Assembly: GCA_021838635.1 (NCBI GenBank)
Contig: JAKCDC010000001.1
Coordinates: forward strand, 62,001 to 126,000
Reading direction: 5' to 3'
From: Pseudomonadota bacterium
GTDB lineage: Bacteria; Pseudomonadota; Gammaproteobacteria; Steroidobacterales; Steroidobacteraceae
Length of the DNA stretch: 64,000 nucleotides
The notes under the pieces are model-generated. The model saw nothing but the letters and a program-made list of their open reading frames with translations. It did not search any database and had not been told where the DNA came from. Made by a program: the position numbers and the translations under genes. How positions within the stretch are numbered: position 1 is the first letter of the stretch; each line of letters starts with the position of its first letter. Shown in pieces: positions 8,844 through 18,573 of this stretch.

Positions 8844-10037
8844 ATGCAATCCGGCATGACCCGAAGCGCACGGCGACCCCGCCGGGCCCTGTTCATGGTT
8901 GCGCTGGCGCTGGCGCTGGGTATGCCACCGCCCGGCCAGGCCTATGTGCCCCCGCAGATCGCCGCGCACCGGGCGCAGGCACGGCTGAGCGCGGTGCAGG
9001 GGCAAATTGCCCGCATTGCGCACCAGGTGGAACAGTCCCGCCTCGAGCAAAGCCGCCTGACCGAGGCGCTGCGCAGTACCGAGCAGTCCGCTGGGGCGGC
9101 CCGAGCCGCGCTTGCGGCCATCCGCCGCCAGCGCGTCGCGCTCGCGGCCCGCCGCGCTCGTCTGGCCGCACGCCGCCGCACGCGCCAGGCAGACCTCGCG
9201 CGTGCGCAGCAGGTCCTCGCCGCCGAGCTGCGCTCGGCGTACCTGATCGGACGGCAGGGGCCGCTGAAGCTGCTGCTGAACCAGGGCGATCCGGGCCGAA
9301 TGCAGCGGATGTTCGCGTATTACAGCTATTTTGGTCGCCAGCGCGCCGCGGACATCGCCGCCATAGAGGCGGACCTGAAGGGTCTGGCGCAGCTGCGTAC
9401 CGAGCTGCGTGCGGCGGACGCGCAGCTGCAGGGGCTCGAGCAGCAGCGCAACGCGCAGGTCAGGACACTGGAGCAGGCCAGCGCCGAGCGCCGTCAGGTG
9501 CTGGCCCGCATCGCGGCCCGCACCCGTACCGGTACGCAGCGCCTGGCCAGCCTGCGCCGCGAACAGCACGGCCTGCTGGTGCTGCTCGCGGCGCTGCGCC
9601 GCGCCGAGGCGCGGCTGCCCGCTGAACGGCCGCAGCGCTTCACACGGCTGCGCGGCCATCTGCCCTGGCCGGTCGCCGGGCAGCTGATCGCGCGGTTCGG
9701 CCAGCCGCGTGCCGGCGGTCTGCGCTGGGATGGGGATCTGATTGCGACGCGGCTCGACGCGCCCGTGCACGCGGTCGCGCCCGGACGGGTGGTATTCGCC
9801 GACTGGCTGGCCGGTCTCGGTCTGCTCATCATCGTGGATCACGGCGGTGGCTACATGAGCCTGTACGGGCACAATGACCACCTCTACGCCCGGGTCGGGG
9901 AGCAGGTCGCCGCCGGACAGCTGATCGCAGCCGCCGGGGACAGCGGTGGGGCGAGCCGCCCGGAGCTGTACTTCGGAATTCGCCTGGGCACCCGTCCGAT
10001 CGATCCGCGGCTGTGGCTCGAGCACCATGCCCGCTAG
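8844..10037 (+). CDS. EnvC-like murein hydrolase activator (degenerate LytM domain)
   Basis: 397 aa. Signal peptide (about 14-34) is followed by a long Ala/Arg/Gln-rich coiled coil (about 38-245) and a C-terminal LytM/M23 domain (about 270-397). The zinc-binding positions are lost: the usual H-x(3)-D entry reads RWDGD, and the usual HxH motif reads ELYFG. That is the EnvC/NlpD condition: a catalytically dead LytM domain that activates amidases AmiA/AmiB at the septum, with the coiled coil recruited by FtsEX. It starts divergently from the rhodanese operon. A neighbouring gpmI, frequent in other genomes, is absent. Confidence 0.82.
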   Translation: MQSGMTRSARRPRRALFMVALALALGMPPPGQAYVPPQIAAHRAQARLSAVQGQIARIAHQVEQSRLEQSRLTEALRSTEQSAGAARAALAAIRRQRVALAARRARLAARRRTRQADLARAQQVLAAELRSAYLIGRQGPLKLLLNQGDPGRMQRMFAYYSYFGRQRAADIAAIEADLKGLAQLRTELRAADAQLQGLEQQRNAQVRTLEQASAERRQVLARIAARTRTGTQRLASLRREQHGLLVLLAALRRAEARLPAERPQRFTRLRGHLPWPVAGQLIARFGQPRAGGLRWDGDLIATRLDAPVHAVAPGRVVFADWLAGLGLLIIVDHGGGYMSLYGHNDHLYARVGEQVAAGQLIAAAGDSGGASRPELYFGIRLGTRPIDPRLWLEHHAR

Positions 10038-10046
10038 ACTGTGACC

Positions 10047-10697
10047 ATGCTGCACTGGCTCATCGATTTCATTCTGCACCTGAACCGCCACCTCACGACC
10101 CTGCTCGCGCAGGTCGGCGCCTGGACCTACGCGATCCTGTTCGCGATCATCTTTGCCGAGACCGGTTTGGTGGTGACGCCATTCCTGCCCGGCGATTCGC
10201 TGCTCTTCGGGATCGGCGCCGTCGCGGCCGTCGATGCCAGCGGCACGCTGAGCGCGCCCCTGGCGACGCTGGTGCTCGCCGTCGCGGCCATCCTCGGCAA
10301 TACGGTCAATTACACCGCAGGCCGCCTGATCGGCCCGCCGGCCTTCAGCGGCCGCTACCGGTTGCTGAAGGTCCAGTACCTGCGTCGCACCGAAGCGTTC
10401 TTTCTGCGCCACGGGGGGCGGGCGATCGCGCTGTCGCGCTTCATTCCCATCATTCGCACCTGCATGCCGTTCGTGGCCGGCGTCGGTCGTATGCCGTACG
10501 GACGCTTTCAGGGCTATAACGTGCTCGGCGGCTTCGCCTGGGTCTCGTTGTTTCTCTGGGGCGGGTACTTTTTCGGCAATGTTCCGCTGGTGAAGCGCAA
10601 CTTCGGTCTGGTGACCCTGCTGATCATCGGTGTGTCGATGGTGCCGGTGGTGATGACATTCCTCAGACGCCACCGCCCGCATCCCGAGGTTTCCTGA
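10047..10697 (+). CDS. DedA family inner-membrane protein
   Basis: 216 aa from ATG 10047; a GTG two codons upstream (10041) is an equal alternative. The family core is present: FAIIFAETGLVVTPFLPGDSLLF near residues 33-55 and RHGGRAIALSRFIPIIRTCMPFVAGVGRMPYGRF around 125-160, including the essential acidic residue and arginine of DedA proteins. Several hydrophobic helices and re-entrant segments are apparent. DedA proteins act in membrane homeostasis, probably as lipid-carrier or phospholipid flippases. It begins 9 bp after the envC-like gene and is probably cotranscribed. Confidence 0.9.
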   Translation: MLHWLIDFILHLNRHLTTLLAQVGAWTYAILFAIIFAETGLVVTPFLPGDSLLFGIGAVAAVDASGTLSAPLATLVLAVAAILGNTVNYTAGRLIGPPAFSGRYRLLKVQYLRRTEAFFLRHGGRAIALSRFIPIIRTCMPFVAGVGRMPYGRFQGYNVLGGFAWVSLFLWGGYFFGNVPLVKRNFGLVTLLIIGVSMVPVVMTFLRRHRPHPEVS

Positions 10698-10813
10698 GGC
10701 GCCTGCAGATCGTGGTACCGCGCCTGGGCGGCGCGGCAGTATGATGCGAAGGAGTGCCCTGCGAAGCCTCCGGGCGCTTCGCACCGCACACCTCTATGAG
10801 ACCACCGCCGAGC

Positions 10814-12412
10814 ATGGCTGCCGCTTACGACTACATCATCGTCGGTGCCGGGTCTGCCGGCTGCGTGCTCGCCAACCGGCTGAGCGCCGATCCGGCGCTC
10901 AAAGTGCTGCTGCTCGAAGCCGGTGGCCGCGATACCTCGTTTCTGATCCACATGCCGGCGGGAATCGCGCGGCTCACCACACCGGCGGTCAACTGGCTGT
11001 ATCAAACCGAACCGCAGAGTGAGCTTGCCGGCCGCCGCCTGTTCTGGCCGCGCGGCAAGACGCTCGGCGGTTCGAGTTCGATCAACGCCATGGTCTACAT
11101 CCGCGGTCAGCGCGCCGATTACGATCACTGGTGCCGTCTCGGCAACCCCGGTTGGGGAGCCGAGTCGGTGCTGCCCTACTTCCGTCGCGCCGAGCACAAC
11201 GAGTCGCTTGAGGACGAGTGGCACGGCCGCGGCGGCCCGCTGAATGTGTGCATGCGCCGCTACACCAATCCGCTCAGCCACCGGTTCGTGGCTGCCGCGT
11301 GCGCCGCCGGTCTGCCCGCCAACCCCGACTTCAACGGTCGCGAACAGTACGGCGCCGGGCTTTATCAGGTGACCCAGAAGGCCGGCCGGCGGTGCAGTGC
11401 CGCCAGCGCCTACCTGCATCCGGTCGCTCGCCGGCCCAACCTGACCGTGCTCACCGGCGCGCTCGCGTTGCGGGTCGTTTTGGCGGGGCGCCGCGCCGTT
11501 GGCGTCGAATACCTGCGCGGCGGTATCCGAACCGAGGCTCGCGCGCAGCGCGAAGTTCTGCTCGCCGGCGGAGCGATCAACTCCCCGCAGCTGCTGCTGC
11601 TCTCGGGGATCGGTCCGGCCGATGAGTTGCGGGCACACGATCTCGACGTGCATCACGATCTACCCGGGGTTGGACGCAACCTGCAGGATCATCTCGATGT
11701 GCACGTCATCCACGCGTGCACGCGGCCGGTGACCCTTGATCCTCGGGCCCGCGGTTTTGGGGCGCTGCGCACGGCGTTGCGTTACGCACTGTTTCGAAAC
11801 GGACCGGGCGTGAGCAATGTGGCCGAGGCCGGTGCCTTTCTGCGCACGTCGATAGAGACCTCACCGCCCGACCTGCAGATGCATTTCATCCCAGCCTACG
11901 TTGTCGACCATGGACGGCGCAGGATGCCGGGCTACGGCATGACGCTGCACGTATGTTACCTGCGTCCGGGGAGCCGCGGCACGATCCGACTTGCCTCAGC
12001 GAAGCCGACCGATCCGCCGCGCATCGACCCGGCGTATCTCACCGATCCGTCCGACCTGGCGCCGCTGATCGCCGGCATCCGGCGGGCGCGCGACATCTAC
12101 GCGCAAGCGCCGTTGCGCGCGGAGCTCGGCGAGGAGGTGTTTCCCGGTGCCGCGCGCCGCACCGATGCCGATCTCGAATCCTTCATCCGCTGCGCTGCCG
12201 AGACGGAATATCACCCCGTCGGCACCTGCAGGATGGGCCTCGATGCCGCGGCGGTGGTCGATCCGCAGCTGAGGGTGCGGGGCCTGGAGGGTCTGCGGGT
12301 GGTGGACGCCTCGATCATGCCGACGCTGGTGAGCGGCAATACCAACGCGCCGGTCATCATGATCGCGGAGAAGGCCGCCGATCTGATTCTCGGCGCGCAC
12401 CCCACGGCCTGA
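10814..12412 (+). CDS. GMC family FAD-dependent oxidoreductase (choline/alcohol dehydrogenase type)
   Basis: 532 aa from MAAAYDYIIVG; ATGs at 10796 and 10754 are alternatives. The N-terminal FAD-binding Rossmann motif is IIVGAGSAGCVLANRL. GMC signature 1 appears as GKTLGGSSSINAMVYIRG and signature 2 as GGAINSPQLLLLSGIGP. The C-terminal block has the catalytic EYHPVGTCRMG His and the GNTNAPVIMIAEKAADLI pair region. The enzyme oxidises an alcohol group; the substrate cannot be read from sequence. No betB or betI neighbour is present, so a choline role is not supported. Confidence 0.93.
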   Translation: MAAAYDYIIVGAGSAGCVLANRLSADPALKVLLLEAGGRDTSFLIHMPAGIARLTTPAVNWLYQTEPQSELAGRRLFWPRGKTLGGSSSINAMVYIRGQRADYDHWCRLGNPGWGAESVLPYFRRAEHNESLEDEWHGRGGPLNVCMRRYTNPLSHRFVAAACAAGLPANPDFNGREQYGAGLYQVTQKAGRRCSAASAYLHPVARRPNLTVLTGALALRVVLAGRRAVGVEYLRGGIRTEARAQREVLLAGGAINSPQLLLLSGIGPADELRAHDLDVHHDLPGVGRNLQDHLDVHVIHACTRPVTLDPRARGFGALRTALRYALFRNGPGVSNVAEAGAFLRTSIETSPPDLQMHFIPAYVVDHGRRRMPGYGMTLHVCYLRPGSRGTIRLASAKPTDPPRIDPAYLTDPSDLAPLIAGIRRARDIYAQAPLRAELGEEVFPGAARRTDADLESFIRCAAETEYHPVGTCRMGLDAAAVVDPQLRVRGLEGLRVVDASIMPTLVSGNTNAPVIMIAEKAADLILGAHPTA

Positions 12413-12432
12413 GTTCCCGCCGCGGCAGTGGC

Positions 12433-14259
12433 TCAGGGCCGCGTGCGCGCCATCTTGCCGAGCAGGCGCAGTGCCCGCTGTTTTCGCTGCGGGCCGCTCA
12501 TGGCGGGAGCTTTGCCGCCGAGCACGCGCAGGATCCGCTTCTTCTTTCCACTGAGCGCATCGCGCGCCTGCGCCGCGCTCAGCCACCCGCCCGTAAAGTC
12601 CGCGCGCTGCAATCCGACGCGGATATAGGGGTTGTGGCGCATGAGGCGCCAAATGAGCCGACTGCGCTCGTTCTCGATCATCGCGATGATTGGCCCCTGG
12701 TCGATTCCGAGGAAGGCGTTGTCGACCCACCCGCGTCCCGGCACCACGTGGCCGGTGGTCGCCAGGCGGGCATCGAGGAAGCTCGGGTTGAACGAATCGA
12801 CGAAGCCGTACCGGGTGTAAATCATGTCGCCGTAGCGGCGCAGCAGCGCCTGCGTGGCTTGCGTCACGTAGCGTGGGACGAACATGAGCGAGCCGATGAC
12901 CGCCGTCGGCGCCAGCGTGCCGTCATCGACGCTGTGTTTGCTGATGCCGCGTGCCGAGTAACCGTAGAACTGTCGGATCCGTCCGTCGAAGCGCGCGCGG
13001 ACGTAACCCGGGCCGTCACAGGCCGTCAGTCCCCAAATGTTCGGGCCGTATCCGGCCCAGCCGTGCGGGTTGATGATGGCGTAGCGCCGCTGCACCAGTG
13101 TCGCAATCACGCCGTTCAGGAAGTACGTCTCGCCCTGCGCGCGCATGAACGGGTCGGCGATGCCCCGGAGGTCCACCCACACGGCCGTGTATTGATAACC
13201 AAACTGCGGTCCGAAGGACAGCAGCGTCAGTCCGCCAACGCGCCGCAAGTCGTGATGATCGGTTGCGGTCCAGGCGCTCCAGGCATTGTGACCGAGCGGG
13301 TGAGTCGGGGAGCCGAGGCCGAGGATGTAGAGGATCGACGCCTCGTTGTAGCCATGCCAGCGTAGCTTCGAGAAACCGGTGCGTGGCATCCACGCCATGC
13401 TCACCAAGGCATTCCCGCCGGGCGCCGACCAGCTCCAGTTGACACGCAGGTACAGGCGGTTGGCGAGCGACCGCACTTGCTCTTCGGTCGGAGTATTGTG
13501 ATCGAAGTACTCACCGGCCGTCAGCACGCCGGCCATGAGCAGCGCGGTATCGATGGTCGAGAGCTCACTGTGGCCGAAGCGCAGGCCCGTGCGCATGTTG
13601 AGGAAATGGTAGAAGAATCCGTGGTAGCCGGCGTAGCCGTGCGCTCCCGGACCCTGCGGCAGATGGAGCAGGAACGCCAGGACCTTGCGTACCCGTTTGG
13701 CCGCGGCGTGCCGAGTGACGTATCCGCGGTAGGCGCCGATCACGTCCGCCGTGAGCGCGAAACCGACCGCCGCGATGCTCGCCGGGCCGTGGGGCGAGGG
13801 CCAACGGTCGGGCGTCAATCCGGTGACCGGGTTGGCCGTCAGCCAGAAATAATCGAATGTCCGTCGCTCGATGTCGCGAAACATGCGCCGCGGGTGGCGT
13901 GCGAGGCGGCGAACGCAGGCGCTCGACAGCGGCGCGGTCGGGTGGCGCGGTGCGGTCAGCGCTGCGGAGGCCGCCGGACATCCCGGGCCGCTCACCGCCG
14001 AGCTTGATGCGCTCGGCATGAGCTGCACGGCATGGGTGTCCGGGCGCGTTGCATCGACCGCTCCCTGCGTCGCCTCCACCGCTGCCCGGGTCGCGGTATC
14101 CACGAACGCGTCCGCCTCGGTGCCGAGTTGCCGGACCGCGGCGGTGAGTGCTCGGCGCTGTGCCTGGCGCACATGCGTATAGTGCAGCCAGGACACCACC
14201 GCAATCGCGATAAGCCCGTCGAGCACAATGGCCCAGAGCAGCGCGCGGCGGGCCTTCAT
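12433..14259 (-). CDS. Membrane-anchored glucoamylase-like (alpha/alpha-barrel) protein
   Basis: 608 aa. An N-terminal membrane anchor (LLWAIVLDGLIAIAVVSWL, about 7-25) is followed by a roughly 100-residue linker and a large helical domain from about residue 125. Motifs RTFDYFWLTANPVTGLTPDR, GFALTADVIGAYRGYVTR, GHSELSTIDTALLMAG and YNEASILYILGLGSPTHPL fit the putative glucoamylase family associated with beta-1,2-glucan metabolism (GH144-like). A glycosidase facing the periplasm is the likely role. It points towards the GMC oxidoreductase, with 20 bp between stops, so no operon partner is evident. Confidence 0.75.
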   Translation of the reverse strand: MKARRALLWAIVLDGLIAIAVVSWLHYTHVRQAQRRALTAAVRQLGTEADAFVDTATRAAVEATQGAVDATRPDTHAVQLMPSASSSAVSGPGCPAASAALTAPRHPTAPLSSACVRRLARHPRRMFRDIERRTFDYFWLTANPVTGLTPDRWPSPHGPASIAAVGFALTADVIGAYRGYVTRHAAAKRVRKVLAFLLHLPQGPGAHGYAGYHGFFYHFLNMRTGLRFGHSELSTIDTALLMAGVLTAGEYFDHNTPTEEQVRSLANRLYLRVNWSWSAPGGNALVSMAWMPRTGFSKLRWHGYNEASILYILGLGSPTHPLGHNAWSAWTATDHHDLRRVGGLTLLSFGPQFGYQYTAVWVDLRGIADPFMRAQGETYFLNGVIATLVQRRYAIINPHGWAGYGPNIWGLTACDGPGYVRARFDGRIRQFYGYSARGISKHSVDDGTLAPTAVIGSLMFVPRYVTQATQALLRRYGDMIYTRYGFVDSFNPSFLDARLATTGHVVPGRGWVDNAFLGIDQGPIIAMIENERSRLIWRLMRHNPYIRVGLQRADFTGGWLSAAQARDALSGKKKRILRVLGGKAPAMSGPQRKQRALRLLGKMARTRP

Positions 14260-14585
14260 CGCGTCACCGCGCTGATGTGTATGCAGTCGGCCGTCACGTC
14301 GTTGTGTCTACACGCCCGCCCCCAGCGCGGACCGCCGGCGGTGCGGTGCGCTGCGGATCTCAGCGGTCCGCGCGGACGGACCGTACAGTGTCAAACCTTT
14401 GGGCACGTGCAATTCCTTGAATTCAGGCGGGTCGGCGGCAAACGCACCCCGACGGTGCGGGCCGCGCTCTGGGCACGCACGCCACCATTCGAATGGCAAT
14501 TGCGTTCCGCGTCAAGCGGCAGCGCGATCAGAAGCATCGCTTCGGCGGTGGGCAGGCGCGCCGCGGCGCAGGTAGCATGCCACCG

Positions 14586-15407
14586 ATGAGCCCCGTATCG
14601 CTGGCCGGTCGCACCATTGCCATTCCCGAAGCGCGGGCGCTGGAGATCTTCGCCGGCCTGCTTGAGCGGCGCGGTGCGCGCGTCATCCGCTGCCCGATGC
14701 TCGCCATCCATGATGCACCGGACCCGGCTCCGGTGCTCGACTGGTGCCGCGCGCTGGCCGGCGGGCAGTTCGATGCGGTCATCCTGCTCACCGGGGAAGG
14801 CCTGCGTCGTCTGCTCGGGACTCTCGAGCGGTACGAACCCGCCCTGCGTCCGGCATTCCTCGCCGCGCTCGCGCGTGCGTACAAGATCACACGCGGCCCG
14901 AAGCCTGCCCAAGTGCTGCGCGAGTGCGGGCTCACCGCCGATCTGGCGGCGCCGGAAGCGACCACCCGCGGTGTGGTCGATGCGCTGTCAAGCCGCGCCC
15001 TCGGCGGCTGGCGCATGGGCGTGCAGCTCTATGGCACCGAGCCGAATCTGGCGCTGACCGAGTTCCTGCGCAGCGCCGGCGCGCTCGTCTGGCCTGTCGC
15101 GCCCTACGTCTATGCCGACGCAGCGGATGAACAGGCGGTACGCGCCCTGCTGGAGCAAGTACGCGCCGGGCAGATCGACGCCATCGCGTTCACCAGTACT
15201 GCGCAGCTCGAACGGCTAGTCAGCATCGCCGGTGAGGAGCAGGTGCGCGGTGCGCTGCGGCACACGCTGGTGGCGGCGGTCGGACCGGTCACGGCCAGCG
15301 CACTGCGCCGTCGAGGCATCGAGCCGCAGCTGACCCCCGCCGCGTCGTATTTCCTCAAACCCCTCACTGCCGCGCTGCTGCGCGCACTTGGAACTGCGCC
15401 GCCCTAG
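14586..15407 (+). CDS. hemD: Uroporphyrinogen-III synthase (HemD-type)
   Basis: 273 aa from MSPVSLAG at 14586; an ATG at 14577 is also possible. HemD closes and inverts ring D of hydroxymethylbilane to give uroporphyrinogen III. The bilobed pattern is visible: GRTIAIPEARALEIFAGLLERRGARV at the start, then VILLTGEGLRRLL, DAIAFTSTAQLERL, and TLVAAVGPVTASALRRRGIEPQLTP near the end. The isolated position is atypical, since hemD usually follows hemC; neither hemC nor hemX is in the window. HemD sequences diverge strongly, so a HemD-like paralogue cannot be excluded. Confidence 0.8.
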   Translation: MSPVSLAGRTIAIPEARALEIFAGLLERRGARVIRCPMLAIHDAPDPAPVLDWCRALAGGQFDAVILLTGEGLRRLLGTLERYEPALRPAFLAALARAYKITRGPKPAQVLRECGLTADLAAPEATTRGVVDALSSRALGGWRMGVQLYGTEPNLALTEFLRSAGALVWPVAPYVYADAADEQAVRALLEQVRAGQIDAIAFTSTAQLERLVSIAGEEQVRGALRHTLVAAVGPVTASALRRRGIEPQLTPAASYFLKPLTAALLRALGTAPP

Positions 15408-17902
15408 AGGGGGCCCTCGCGCAGCACCGCCAGTGGCGGATAACGCAGCACGGTGCGGGTCGCGAGCCATCCACTCGCCGCCACGAGCAGTGTGCCGCCG
15501 AAGAGCGCTGCGGCGCACACGACGGGGTCGAACACGTAGGGTAGATCGAGTACCTCGTGCGTCACGTACCACGCACCGGCGCTCGCGCCGGCCGCTCCGA
15601 TCAGACCCGCAAGCGCACCGAGCGCGGCGAACTCCGCCCAAATTCCCCCCGCCACCGTGGCACGGCTCGCCCCGAGCGCGCGCAGCATCGCGCTCTCGAA
15701 GCGACGCTGCTCGCGGCTCGAGTGCACCGCGGCGAGCAGCACGATCAGTCCGCCAGCCAACGTGAACAGGAACACGCTCTGCACCGCGAGGATGGCCTTC
15801 CTCAGCATGGAGCGCACATCCCGCAGCAGTGCGTCGATGTCGAAAATCGACACGCTCGGGAAGCGCCGTGCGAGCTGCGCCAGGGCGCGGGCCCGCTGCG
15901 GCGTCAGATAGGCGCTGGTGACGTACGTGCCGGTTTCCTTGCGCAGCAGACCCGGGGCGAACACGAGAAAGAAATTCGGCTTGAAGCTGTCCCAGCGAAC
16001 CCGCCGTACGCTGGCGATGCGCACGGTGAGCGTGTTGCCTCCCACCTCGAACGTCAGCGGTTCGCCGAGCCGCAGGCCCAGCCAGCGCATGTACTGACTC
16101 GCCACCGACACCAGCGGCTGACCGGCGTCGGTGGCATTCCACCAGCGGCCGGCGATGATGCGGTTGCCGCCGCCGAGCCGCGCGGAATCGGTGAAATTCT
16201 GCTCGCGCAGCGCGAAATGCCGCCCGCGCGGGTGGGTGAAATGGATTGACTCGACGGGCTGGCCATCGATCGCGCGCAGGCGGCCGCGCAGCAGCGGCAG
16301 CATGCGCTGCGCAGGCGCCCCAAGCCTTCGCAGCGCGGCGGCGAACTCCGTGCGGCGGGCCGCCGGAATGTTGATGAAGAAGTAATTGGGCAGATCCGCC
16401 GGCAGCGTGCGGCGCCAGCCGCCGGTGAGATCGGAGCGGATGATTCCGAGCAGCGCGAGCGCCATGATGCCCGTGCCAAATGCCACGATCTGCACGACGC
16501 TGTCCATGCGGCGGCGCCCGAGATTGGCGATCCCGTAGCGCCACGCGACGCCGACTCGGCCGCGTAAGCGGTTCGCGGTCGACACCAACAGCAACGCCGC
16601 GCCGAGCAGTGCTGCGACGAACGCAGCCAACCCCAGCGTCAGCATCACGAACGGCCGGCCGGGTCCCATCACCCAGCGGATCATCAGAACCAGGAGCGCG
16701 ACGGCCGGGCCGAAGGCGAGCAGCATTGCCGGGCGCGGCGGATCGAGGTCGCGCCGCAGGACCCGCAGCGCCGGCGTGCGCGTCAGCTGCAGCAATGGCG
16801 GCAGCGCGAATCCCGCCAGCAGTGCGAATGCCATCAGGACGCCGATGCCGACCGGCGCGAGACCGGCCGGCGGCAGCGCCCGCTGTGCCAGCAGACCGCG
16901 CAGCGCATGCACGAGCCACATCTGCGTCAGGTAACCGAGCGCATCGCCAGCGGCGCCGGCGAGCAACGCGATCGCGACCATCTGCGCCAACGTCATGGCG
17001 AGGATGAATCGCCGCGTCGCACCCAGGGTCTTCAGTAGCGCAACAGTGTCCAGGTGCCGGGCGACGTAACGACGCGCGGCCATGGCAACGGCGGCCGCGC
17101 ACAGCAGCAGCGCGGTAAGACTCGCGAGATTGAGAAACCTCCCCGAGCGTTGCACGGCGCTGTGGATTTGCTGGCTGGCCTGCGCGACCGTGCGCAGCCG
17201 CTCTCCGGCCCCGAGGTGCGAGCGCAGCCATGCCCGCAGCGCATCGACCCGCGCAGCGCTGCCGGCGAACAGTGCGCTGTAGCGCACGCGGCTGCCCGGC
17301 TCGATCAGTTGCGTGCGGGCCAGATCTGCCGCGTTCATCAGCAGGCTCGGCACCAGCCCGGAAAAGGTGCCGGCCTGGTCCGGCCGCGCAATCAACACCC
17401 GGCCGATCGTGAAGGTAGCCGCGCCGATCGTCAGGTGCGCCCCGGGACGTGCACCGAGCGAGGTGAGCAGCCGCGAGTCCACCCAGACCACACCCCGGGG
17501 CGGAATGCCGCGCGCGGCCGTTCCCCTCGTAAATGGCGCGGTGGCGGTGAGTACCCGTCCTCGCAGCGGATACCCGTCGGTGACCGCATACAGGTCGGTG
17601 AGCTGGCTGCGCTGCGCGGCGAACACCACGCTCAGCATCCCTACGGTGCGCGCGCTGCGCAGGCCGTCGCGTGCCGCCGCCGCGAACACCGCCGGGGCGA
17701 TCGGCTGGGCGGAGTCCACCCTGAGGTCCGCAGCGAGCACCGATGAGGCCTGCAGTGTGACCGCCGCACGGATCCGGCTGACCAGAAAGCCCACCCCCGT
17801 GAGCGCTCCGACCGCGACGGTCAGCGCCAGCAGCAGCACGCCGAACTCCCCGCCCCGCCACTCGCGGCGCAGCATGCGCAGTGCGAAGCGCACCGTACGC
17901 AC
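15404..17902 (-). CDS. FtsX-like ABC transporter permease (YbbP type)
   Basis: 832 aa from a GTG at 17902. Membrane segments are arranged as one N-terminal helix, a large periplasmic domain, a cluster of about six helices (about 265-480), a second periplasmic domain and three C-terminal helices. This is the duplicated FtsX/LolE-type layout of the large YbbP-like permeases. The last helix group (LLAAVHSSREQRRFESAMLRALGASR) has the coupling-helix pattern that meets the ATPase. The start lies 2 bp after the ATPase stop. Such pairs act on lipids or lipoproteins rather than importing solutes; the substrate here is unknown. Confidence 0.88.
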   Translation of the reverse strand: MRTVRFALRMLRREWRGGEFGVLLLALTVAVGALTGVGFLVSRIRAAVTLQASSVLAADLRVDSAQPIAPAVFAAAARDGLRSARTVGMLSVVFAAQRSQLTDLYAVTDGYPLRGRVLTATAPFTRGTAARGIPPRGVVWVDSRLLTSLGARPGAHLTIGAATFTIGRVLIARPDQAGTFSGLVPSLLMNAADLARTQLIEPGSRVRYSALFAGSAARVDALRAWLRSHLGAGERLRTVAQASQQIHSAVQRSGRFLNLASLTALLLCAAAVAMAARRYVARHLDTVALLKTLGATRRFILAMTLAQMVAIALLAGAAGDALGYLTQMWLVHALRGLLAQRALPPAGLAPVGIGVLMAFALLAGFALPPLLQLTRTPALRVLRRDLDPPRPAMLLAFGPAVALLVLMIRWVMGPGRPFVMLTLGLAAFVAALLGAALLLVSTANRLRGRVGVAWRYGIANLGRRRMDSVVQIVAFGTGIMALALLGIIRSDLTGGWRRTLPADLPNYFFINIPAARRTEFAAALRRLGAPAQRMLPLLRGRLRAIDGQPVESIHFTHPRGRHFALREQNFTDSARLGGGNRIIAGRWWNATDAGQPLVSVASQYMRWLGLRLGEPLTFEVGGNTLTVRIASVRRVRWDSFKPNFFLVFAPGLLRKETGTYVTSAYLTPQRARALAQLARRFPSVSIFDIDALLRDVRSMLRKAILAVQSVFLFTLAGGLIVLLAAVHSSREQRRFESAMLRALGASRATVAGGIWAEFAALGALAGLIGAAGASAGAWYVTHEVLDLPYVFDPVVCAAALFGGTLLVAASGWLATRTVLRYPPLAVLREGPL

Positions 17903-17904
17903 CG

Positions 17905-18573
17905 TCAGATCACCCGACCGGCGTCCATGCGCACCATGCGGGCGCAGCGCGCGGCGAGTTCGGCGTCATGGGTCACGAGCACGAGCGTGGTGTTGGCCTC
18001 GGTGTTCAAATTGAACAGCCGCTCGATGATGTTGGCGCCAGTCAGGCTGTCGAGATTGCCGGTCGGCTCGTCTGCAAACAGCACACCGGGCCGCGCAACG
18101 AAGGCTCTGGCCAGTGCGACGCGCTGCTGCTCGCCCCCCGAGAGCTGCCGAGGATAGTGGGCCGCGCGGCCCGCGAGTCCCACGTGTTCGAGCGCCGCGA
18201 GTGCCGCGGTGCGCGCACCGCGCTGGCGCAGCAGCTCGAGCGGCAAGGCAACATTTTCGAGTGCCGTCAGGGCCGGGACGAGATGGAACGCCTGAAAGAC
18301 GAACCCGACGTGGCGCGCCCGCACCCGGGCGCGGCCGTCCTCATCGAGCGCGCCGAGGTCCTCCCCACCGAGCAGCACCCGGCCGCTGCTCGGCAGGTCG
18401 AGGCCGGCCAGCAGCGCGAGCAGCGTCGATTTGCCCGCCCCCGAGGGGCCGGTCACCGCCAGCGTCTCCCCTGCAGCGACCTCGAGCGACACCTCATGCA
18501 CAATAGTGAGCGGTCCGGCCGGACTGTCGACCGTCTTCGTGAGGTGCTCGGCTTTGAGAACGCACTCCCGCAT
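17905..18573 (-). CDS. ABC transporter ATP-binding protein (YbbA type)
   Basis: 222 aa from MRECVLK at 18573; the longer ORF upstream is shadow sequence inside tesA. Walker A is GPSGAGKST, the signature LSGGEQQR, Walker B VLFADEPTGNLD and the H-loop LVTHD. The size and the EPTGNLD motif place it with the LolD/MacB/YbbA ATPases that pair with FtsX-like permeases, and that permease gene follows after 2 bp. The arrangement ybbP-ybbA divergent from tesA is the same as in E. coli. Confidence 0.94.
   Translation of the reverse strand: MRECVLKAEHLTKTVDSPAGPLTIVHEVSLEVAAGETLAVTGPSGAGKSTLLALLAGLDLPSSGRVLLGGEDLGALDEDGRARVRARHVGFVFQAFHLVPALTALENVALPLELLRQRGARTAALAALEHVGLAGRAAHYPRQLSGGEQQRVALARAFVARPGVLFADEPTGNLDSLTGANIIERLFNLNTEANTTLVLVTHDAELAARCARMVRMDAGRVI

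Noticed and set aside
8703-10784. 693-aa minus-strand ORF
   Set aside because: Antisense to the envC-like and DedA genes, which have full family motifs; composition is typical of shadow frames.
15216-17861. 881-aa minus-strand ORF
   Set aside because: Another frame of the FtsX-like permease gene; no membrane helices or motifs, and Arg/Gly/Ala-rich.
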